DNA of 64,000 nucleotides from Eutypa lata (lineage: Eukaryota > Ascomycota > Sordariomycetes > Xylariales > Diatrypaceae). Made by a program: the position numbers and the translations under genes. Below, piece by piece: positions 57,659-64,000 of this stretch. Location of the stretch: positions 310,001 to 374,000 of the forward strand of contig JAKULF010000001.1 in NCBI GenBank assembly GCA_022661535.1. Direction: 5' to 3'. The notes under the pieces are model-generated. The model did not search any database. It was not told where the DNA came from and was given only the letters and a program-made list of their open reading frames with translations. Positions within the stretch are counted from its first letter, which is position 1. The number at the start of each line of letters is the position of its first letter.

Positions 57659-60186
57659 AACTAAAAATTCCCTTCTGGCGCAATGCGACTACGACGTACT
57701 TTACTTTACACTAGGTACATAGCTCGGAGGCGGTGCACTCACTATCTATCCATACACGTATTTGAATGCCACCATCTCTATACACGTATTTGAGGGTTTA
57801 GTGTGGTATACGAATACGATGGTGGGTGACCATTGGCTACACGACTAATACATACCTACGTCTATACGTCGTACAATACAATGCGTTTGACTGAACGCCC
57901 GATAAGCGCAAGGAAACAAGCCTAAGGAAACGAAAGCGTTTCGCGGCCCCCGAATTGCGTATCGGTGCCGTCTCAGCCTCATTGAAACTGCGCTCACGAA
58001 GTACGTACGTATGTAGGTATCTTGGCTGCTTGGTTAACTACGTACATAGGAGTTCGCGCAAAAGATTTTTCAGATAACGTTATTTAGACCCCTGCTCCTC
58101 AGGTGGATGAACGAGCCAATCCAATGAAACGAGATACAGGGGTTTATGGTGTGGTCGTCCGACAGTGGTCTGGACGCTGACGTAAATGTGCGTTGATTCC
58201 GTCCACAGTAGCCGTGCTGATCTAGCGATCGCATTTCTCTACTCTGTAGTACGTAAAAATAAAATAAAAAAAACCAATTGAACTTGCGCTTGCCTATCCG
58301 AATTTTCAGGCACTAGTTAATGAGTTATCCATCGATGAAACAAGAAGAAAGGAATCCAAACATAGCAACAAAGGTCTTTGCCATTTGATGCAGCTGTGTA
58401 TGTATGTATGTATGTATGTATGTATGTATGTATGTATGTATGTATGTATGTATGTATGTATGTGACCTGCAGTCCACAGCCAACAATGCCACCACAGTGA
58501 GCGCCTCACCAAACGGTAGAGGCGCTAAAAGATGCCGAACGAGCCGTGAGGCCACGCGTAAAGTGTGTGCTCATTCTCAAGCAGTCAAGCAACATAGTAA
58601 AAAGTTTCTAACAGGGGTTTGGCAGACCCCACTCCTTGGTGCATCTGTGGCCCGTCGAGGTGGTGTTCCACCGGTGCCACTCTGCCGGGGGGCGCATCCA
58701 TGATGTATGTACGAAGTATGTGCATAACTAACTTAACTAACGGGAAACGATAAAGGTAAAAAAGAAATCCCCAGATCTCAGTAGGGTTGGTGGGCCAATC
58801 GGAGGCCCCCAACTCCTCATCTGGCGTTTAAGCTCTGGGCTCTCTTCTCTCCCTGGGATTCAATACCTGGTATGGTACTTACGTAGAGAACTATCTAGTT
58901 ATGTGCTAGCCCTCTTCGGTGAGCTCAATATTAAATCGAATGAAGTCTTGGAAATACTACATAGTAATAGTTAATTACCTCGGTCGAACGAGTTGGGGAA
59001 CCGAACCCGAATTCATTTACTGGAAAATGAGTATCAAACGTTCTGTATTGGAATAGAATGCTAATATAACCGACTCACTTACACGGAGTATGTAGATGTT
59101 TCCCACCGGCCAAAGATACATATGCACATAACATACCTAAACATTACACAAACATATGTAGGGGGGCGATCTTGGAACGGGCTCGTTGACAAGTTTCCGT
59201 GTCCGAGTTGCTTTGTGAGAGCGCCTCTCCCGTGACGTGGGTGGGCGCAGGCTGAGGGCAGGACAAAAAAGAAAAGCCAAGGCCAAGAAAGACCATCGAA
59301 ATATGCAGCAATGGAACGGCAAGAACGGGATTCCGTATAATAGTTATGTATGGATGTATGTACGTAGTAATCCACCACCTAGTCCATCAAAGGAGAAAGA
59401 AAGTCCAAACCTTGCACTTGAAAGCACTAACACCTTGTCGCATGCTCGGCTTTTCTTGTCCAACCAGTGGTGTGAGTCCCGATACGGGCGCCAACAAAGA
59501 TAGAAAAGATAGAAAGGACTGGGTGATCGGATTGCCAAGGCGATATGAGGAGTAGAGGGACATAACCATCGACCCAACTAACATACCGTGATAACCGTTA
59601 CTTCTTTTATTATTTTAGTTGATTATCTAGCCCCGTCTCGGCCGATCTTGGCACTACCTATTCATACGTCGGGTATAATACATACATACATCTATCTACT
59701 ACCTAGTCATTCATATGTAGGTATGCATGTATGTATTTCCTGGAATGGTGATGCTTTTCTTCCCTCTCCCCCCTCGTACTTCCTAACCTCCAAACTTGGC
59801 TTATCTTTCTACAGAGCTACCTCCTCTGATTTCCCCTCTCTTTACAGATAGTTGTTTAGATATACATACAACCTCCTTCGACCTACCTAGCCACCTACAG
59901 TAGATCCTTCTTCCCGTCCACTTCATTCGCTTTCGACTGTCGTTCACCAATCTACTGGATATATCGACGGTCTCTCTATTCCTTCTACGTTTGACCTACC
60001 ACAACAGGTCCCACATAAGCTCATCCATCACCTATCCAATTCTCGGGATTTTGTATTTTATTAAAAAAAATTGGGGAGGATATCTTTCGCTCATCGCCAG
60101 CCCCGAGAACTACAATTTTACCATCCAAGGGGCCCAGTCCCGAAGGATCCACGATTAGCAAACAAAAAATAAAATAAAAAATAAAG
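57659..60186. other. Gene-poor intergenic region with a tetranucleotide array
   Basis: No gene is supported in 2.5 kb. A long TGTA array lies at 58397-58462 and a direct repeat ATACACGTATTTGA occurs at about 57753 and 57781. Short ORFs in the 58300-59900 interval are repeat-driven. The last 250 bases are a pyrimidine-rich leader of the next gene. Confidence 0.6.
58397..58462. repeat. TGTA tetranucleotide microsatellite
   Basis: About 16 uninterrupted TGTA units form a perfect 66-bp array. Read through, it gives a YVCM repeat on one strand and an IHTY repeat on the other, which explains odd ORFs here. Confidence 0.95.
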
Positions 60187-61503
60187 ATGCCCCCTAGCTT
60201 GGCCACCGGCATTCTCGAGAGAGCACGCGACACAGCAATAGAGAGCCTCGTAAGGCGTGCGGAAGAAGACAATGATATGTCGACATTGCAGAGGATATTC
60301 GAGAACCTACCCGACGACTTGATATGGTGGCTTGCGCTCGCGGCGCTGAATTGTTTGGTCTTCGTCCCACCTATAATATTTGTAAGTGTGCAAGCATCAT
60401 CGTTGCGGTATCCATAAGTCATTCGATCGGCACCATCAATCTTCGGGTTTGGAGGGAGTTTCCTTGTCCTGTCCTTGGTACTAATACCGATGGTTTCACG
60501 AAAATAGTTATCCTACAGTGTAAATAGCCTATGGCCCGTTTTATCAATACTCGAAGACGACGCACCGCCAACGTACGAGCGGATAGCCTTGCAAGACAGA
60601 GATGGAGACAAGGAAGATGAGGGCGAGAAACCCGAAGCCGCGCTCCTCGCCGACGAGGCTGGCGGCCCATCATCGTCGTCGTCGTTATCGCTCGACTCCC
60701 CCGCCGTGACCTCGGACCTTCGCCTCTTAAACCGCATGCTGTACTCGATAGGCGGCTGGCCATCGCTGCTGCGTGGCTTGCGCCCGCACATGTTCTTCAA
60801 CCTCTCCGTGGCCGTCCTCACAGCCGTCATGACCTTTGTCCCGTTCCTGCCCAAGGTCCTCGGAATCGCCGTCGCGCCCCTGGCCGTCGTGCAGCTCTAC
60901 ACAGCCTGGGTGCACATCGCGATCTCGGCGCCGAGCCCGAAGCCGTTCTTCCGCCGCTTTCCGTCCCTCACGACCGCCATGCGCGCCACCGCGCTCCCGA
61001 CTGCGACCATGTGGCTCGCCGTGGGCGTGGCCCAGGAGCTGCCGCTGTGCCTGTTCGGGCTGATGGACATCGAGACCTGGGACCCGACGGGGTACGACGC
61101 CCTCGCGGTGCCGTACTTCGACGGGCGGCTGACGGACTTCCTGAAGGTGCTGGCCCTGGGCGTCGCCTGGGTGCTGCCGACGCTCGCGCTCGTCATCCCC
61201 GCCCACGCCGTCCTGACCCGCGTCCAGGCCTCGCTGCTGCCCGCCGACGAGCGCACCATCATCCCCTTCGACCGCACCTTCGGGGGCCAGCGCCCCCGGG
61301 AGGAGAGCCGCGAGCCCATCGGCATGCGGCAGGCGTGGCGGTCGCTCTCGCGCGCCGCGTGGCTGCGCCTCTACGTCCTCTACGTCAAGATCTTCTTCAT
61401 CACCCTCGGCGCCTCCATCTTCATGGGCGCCGCCGTCGGCATCCAGATTATCATTGTTTGGAGCAATCTGAAGAAGGGGAACAGTAACAACAACAACCAA
61501 TAA
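60187..61503 (+). CDS. Multispanning membrane protein with a PPxY motif, function unknown
   Basis: Two exons (60187-60381 and 60508-61503; 126-nt intron) give 396 aa. Membrane segments are visible near residues 48-68 (WWLALAALNCLVFVPPIIFL), 170-190 (VLTAVMTFVPFLPKVLGIAV), 190-210 (VVQLYTAWVHIAIS), 235-255 (TMWLAVGVAQELPLCLF), 285-305 (VLALGVAWVLPTLALVIPA) and 360-385 (KIFFITLGASIFMGAAVGI). A soluble loop near residues 80-130 starts with EDDAPPTYERIAL, which contains PPTY, a classical docking site for WW domains of Nedd4/Rsp5-type ubiquitin ligases. I recall relatives labelled ubiquitin carrier protein in fungal databases; no such domain is present here. A role as a ligase adaptor or regulated transporter is only inferred. 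The acceptor AAAATAG was chosen because it alone restores the frame into PPTY. Confidence 0.82.
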
Positions 61504-63535
61504 CAACAACAATAATAGCGGTGATTAAAGCAAGTTGCAGCAGCAGCCCGTGCCGGGACCTTTTTACCTTTTTTGTTTAGCGTACCTCCTTTTTTTTTGG
61601 TTCTGGCTTTTTTTCATGTTTATTATTCCTCTCGCATGGCTTGGTCATCTTTATCGGGCAGGGTTAGAAAGCACCTAAGGTGTGGTCTCCTCACGGACAG
61701 GAGAGGATGGGTTGGTCGGTTGGGTCAGCTGTACCTTGTATAATACGTGACATAGACGGGGGGGGGGCGGCGGATGGACGGGATTCATTCGGTGGTTAAC
61801 CTGACTTTTTTTTTTGGATTTGGAAATTGGATTGGGGGGTTTTTTGGGCAACGAATTTCAACGAAACACAACGGCGCGTGTGGTGACAATGGTGTGCATG
61901 GCATGGATGACGGCATTTTCAGGTTCGGGTGGCTTTTTTATTTTAATAGCTTAGCCTTGTCCTGTTGTCCCTTTTCGGATTTGAGGACAGGACGGGCAGC
62001 CGATTGTTGGTTATTGGAATGGTATAAATATGGTTATATTACATGGTAGAGAGAGAGAGAGAGAGAGAGAGCAATACTCTTATAGAGAGGGAGATGAACG
62101 AACAGCCTTGCTGTGCCCAAAAAGGTACAGGCAGTGGGCATTGGTGGTTTCGATTTTAACTACCGAGTTATCTACCATACGCTGTTTCTACCAATGGATG
62201 ACCCTGTGAATGATTTTAATAATATTTTCATGTCGGATTGACAGACAAGCTACCTAACAGCAAGTCCGTCTCAGCTGTATGCAAATCGAAGAGTATGCCC
62301 GTGTCTACCAGAGCCCTTCCCTTCCCTTCACTCGCTTGACACTATTAGAACGAACGACCTTCACCGGGAGGCATGATATTGAAGTACGGAGAAGAAGTAT
62401 GTAGATAAAAGTCATTTCAAACTAGAAGTACCTGGTTGTTCAACTCAACCTTGGTTCCGCCCACTCTTATGTAGTTACCTACATGTAGTTAGTGAGCTTC
62501 GTCCGGATCGAACGAGAGATATACTTACTCGACCTCTTTCCGAAATGAAATACACCGAAGGACCTCCTTCGAGTTCCGAACAAGACGTGAAGCGAAGTCT
62601 CCTTCGTATTCTACCTATGTATCTAGCCCCTACTCGTCCTTGCTAAGAGATACTGCCTCGTAGTTGTGATGTACATACCACGTGATGCAGAATATACCCA
62701 AGCTTGTCGACTTAGCCATGATGATGTTGTTAGAAATAGGGGTTTGACGATAAGAGTGCTGATTATTATACGGGTGGTTGAAGTCAGTTAACATTAGTAT
62801 ATTTTGCCTAAGCAAGGTAGTAAGTAGGTAAGTAGGTATATGTAGGTAGGTAGATAAATAACACCCATTCGTTAAAGAACGCGATAAACACTTTTTTACA
62901 ACGCATTTTAGCTATTTTACGGCTCATATGTGTATGCATTGGAAGGGGTGACATACTATCCATTGGAAATGACTGCTTTCATATCTTGAAGGTAGCAGCA
63001 GTACGGCGTATTGTAGCAGTGAAGACATATGGCTTATATTGTCAAGAGGTGTTTTAGCTGTTGGTGATACGGAAGAACCAAAATTTCGCATGAGAAAGGG
63101 GAGTGATATGGAACCAACAAGAACCTACTGCATGGCGGCCTTTCGTTCTCAGAATAACCTAGTAAGCAGCATTCATTGCCCTTTTGGTTCAGAAATTTAT
63201 GTAATTTTCGACCGGTATAAAGTCTTCGTTTAGTGTTTTGTAGATGTTTATCCCCTCTAGCCCTGAAGACCTCACTTATCAATCAATATACTCCTAAGTT
63301 AGGAACAGGCTTATAAAGCTAACAGTATGTCTTCATCACTTGCCGTACAACCAACCTTGTTGTTCGCGTATTGCATTCACCTGCATCATCTCTATGTACT
63401 GGTAATATACGAGCTAGACATGGTTCATTGTATTCTTTTTTGACTATGTCTACTTCTTGCTTGATTTGCTCATGTAGCATAGGTAGGTAGGCACTTCGTA
63501 TTGCTGGCTATATAATTAATTGCAAATTGATATCA
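61504..63535. other. Gene-poor intergenic region
   Basis: No gene is supported. Homopolymer runs (T9 near 61591, G9 near 61758, T10 near 61806), an AG repeat at 62047-62071 and TAGG tracts at 62817-62852 are the visible structure. Confidence 0.6.
62047..62071. repeat. AG dinucleotide repeat
   Basis: About twelve AG/GA units form a perfect microsatellite in the 3' region of the PPxY membrane protein gene. Confidence 0.9.
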
Positions 63536-64000
63536 TCATAATTCGTCATCTGACTCCGTCTCATCGTCATCGGTAGCTGGTTGAGGAGGTGGCGGTGCCG
63601 CAGCTTTGCTTCCCTTCAGGAAAGGTATAACGCGGCGTGGCGGGAGTTCGTCGTCGTCATCGTTAGTCTTATTTTGAGGAGGGGCCGGTTTCGCCTCAGC
63701 GGCCCCCTTTCCTGTCTTGCTAGTACCGGCCTTGGATGTCGTAGCCTTCGACGTAGCAGATCTTGTCGTCCGTCCTCTCGCGGCCTGCTTGCCTCTAGAT
63801 TTTGGCGCAGGTGGCGGTGATGCAGATGGCGACGACGCAGCCCCATCGCTCTCTGTCTCCGTAGCTGCGTCATTCATAATCTCAGAATCAGTCGTCTCGG
63901 GATCGTTGTCTTCAGGGTCCAACTGTGGCCCACCGCCACTGTCAGCATTATTGTCGACTTCCATTTTCACGAACGCCCCATCATCGTCCTCATCGGTGCT
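63536..64000 (-). CDS. C-terminal part of an acidic, disordered protein (cut by window edge)
   Basis: The minus-strand frame is open from the window edge at 64000 to a stop at 63536, about 154 codons, so only the C-terminus is seen. It is highly acidic at both ends (STDEDDDGAFVKMEVDNN and TDDDETESDDEL). A basic, S/T/K-rich middle (GKQAARGRTTRSATSKATTS) carries AKSRGK-type basic patches, and a short hydrophobic RRVIPFLKG lies near the end. This pattern is common in the tails of nuclear proteins such as topoisomerases, helicases or chromatin factors. The family cannot be named from this part, and splice sites further upstream lie outside the window. An apparent start inside this piece (63964) should not be taken as the true start. 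Confidence 0.6.
   Translation of the reverse strand, partial: STDEDDDGAFVKMEVDNNADSGGGPQLDPEDNDPETTDSEIMNDAATETESDGAASSPSASPPPAPKSRGKQAARGRTTRSATSKATTSKAGTSKTGKGAAEAKPAPPQNKTNDDDDELPPRRVIPFLKGSKAAAPPPPQPATDDDETESDDEL

Noticed and set aside
58397..58462. Array that might suggest CRISPR or a tandem-repeat protein
   Set aside because: It is a plain tetranucleotide microsatellite with no spacers, and the repeated peptide is a by-product.
60727..61512. 261-codon reverse ORF opposite the PPxY membrane protein
   Set aside because: Antisense shadow with charged low-complexity composition.

Overview
The window reads as a nuclear contig of a filamentous ascomycete (Pezizomycotina, most likely Sordariomycetes). 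Genes are split by short GT..AG introns (mostly 50-130 nt) with CTAAC/CTGAC-like branch sites. The products are fungal families: a CCG-9-type trehalose phosphorylase/synthase, a DUF2985 membrane protein, a fungal tetraspanin and a KPWE-domain protein. Intergenic DNA is long, AT-richer, and peppered with TAGG/CCTA tracts. I see no operons, plasmid genes, phage genes or CRISPR arrays. The group assignment is inferred from gene structure and family content, not from a search.

Layout. 1-2.8 kb is gene-poor, with a degenerate tRNA-like stretch. 2.8-7.2 kb carries a cupin, an unknown protein with a poly-Gly tract, and a tetraspanin. A MITE with TA-flanked 54-bp inverted ends sits at 7.97-8.30 kb. 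8.7-14.2 kb holds the trehalose phosphorylase/synthase gene (one exon junction is problematic) and a flavohemoglobin. 16.1-18.9 kb is a PUF RNA-binding protein (minus). 20.8-22.9 kb is a divergent pair: mitoribosomal protein mS33 (minus, with a GC-AG intron) and a Rnt1-type RNase III (plus). 23.9-25.1 kb is a tail-anchored acyl-CoA-binding protein like Atg37/ACBD5. 26.9-29.2 kb is an unknown protein facing a KPWE-domain protein (candidate PTS2-import factor). 29.8-31.7 kb is a mitochondrial PP2C phosphatase.

A composite Pol III-type element with two B boxes lies at 32.8-33.0 kb. It is followed by a secreted GH5 hydrolase (34.2-35.9 kb), a DUF2985 protein (37.1-39.5 kb), an EDC4/Ge-1 decapping scaffold (40.9-45.8 kb, minus), a small membrane protein (48.0-48.5 kb), the 75-78 kDa complex I subunit (49.5-52.0 kb), an aldo-keto reductase (53.1-54.4 kb, minus), a SelO pseudokinase AMPylase (55.7-57.7 kb), a multispanning membrane protein (60.2-61.5 kb), and the 3' end of an acidic protein cut by the window edge.

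Two functional themes recur, though linkage here need not mean cooperation. One is mRNA fate (PUF, RNase III, EDC4). The other is mitochondrion/peroxisome function (mS33, PP2C, complex I, SelO, Atg37-like, KPWE). Exon coordinates were worked out by hand from splice consensus and reading phase; each multi-exon model closes in frame.
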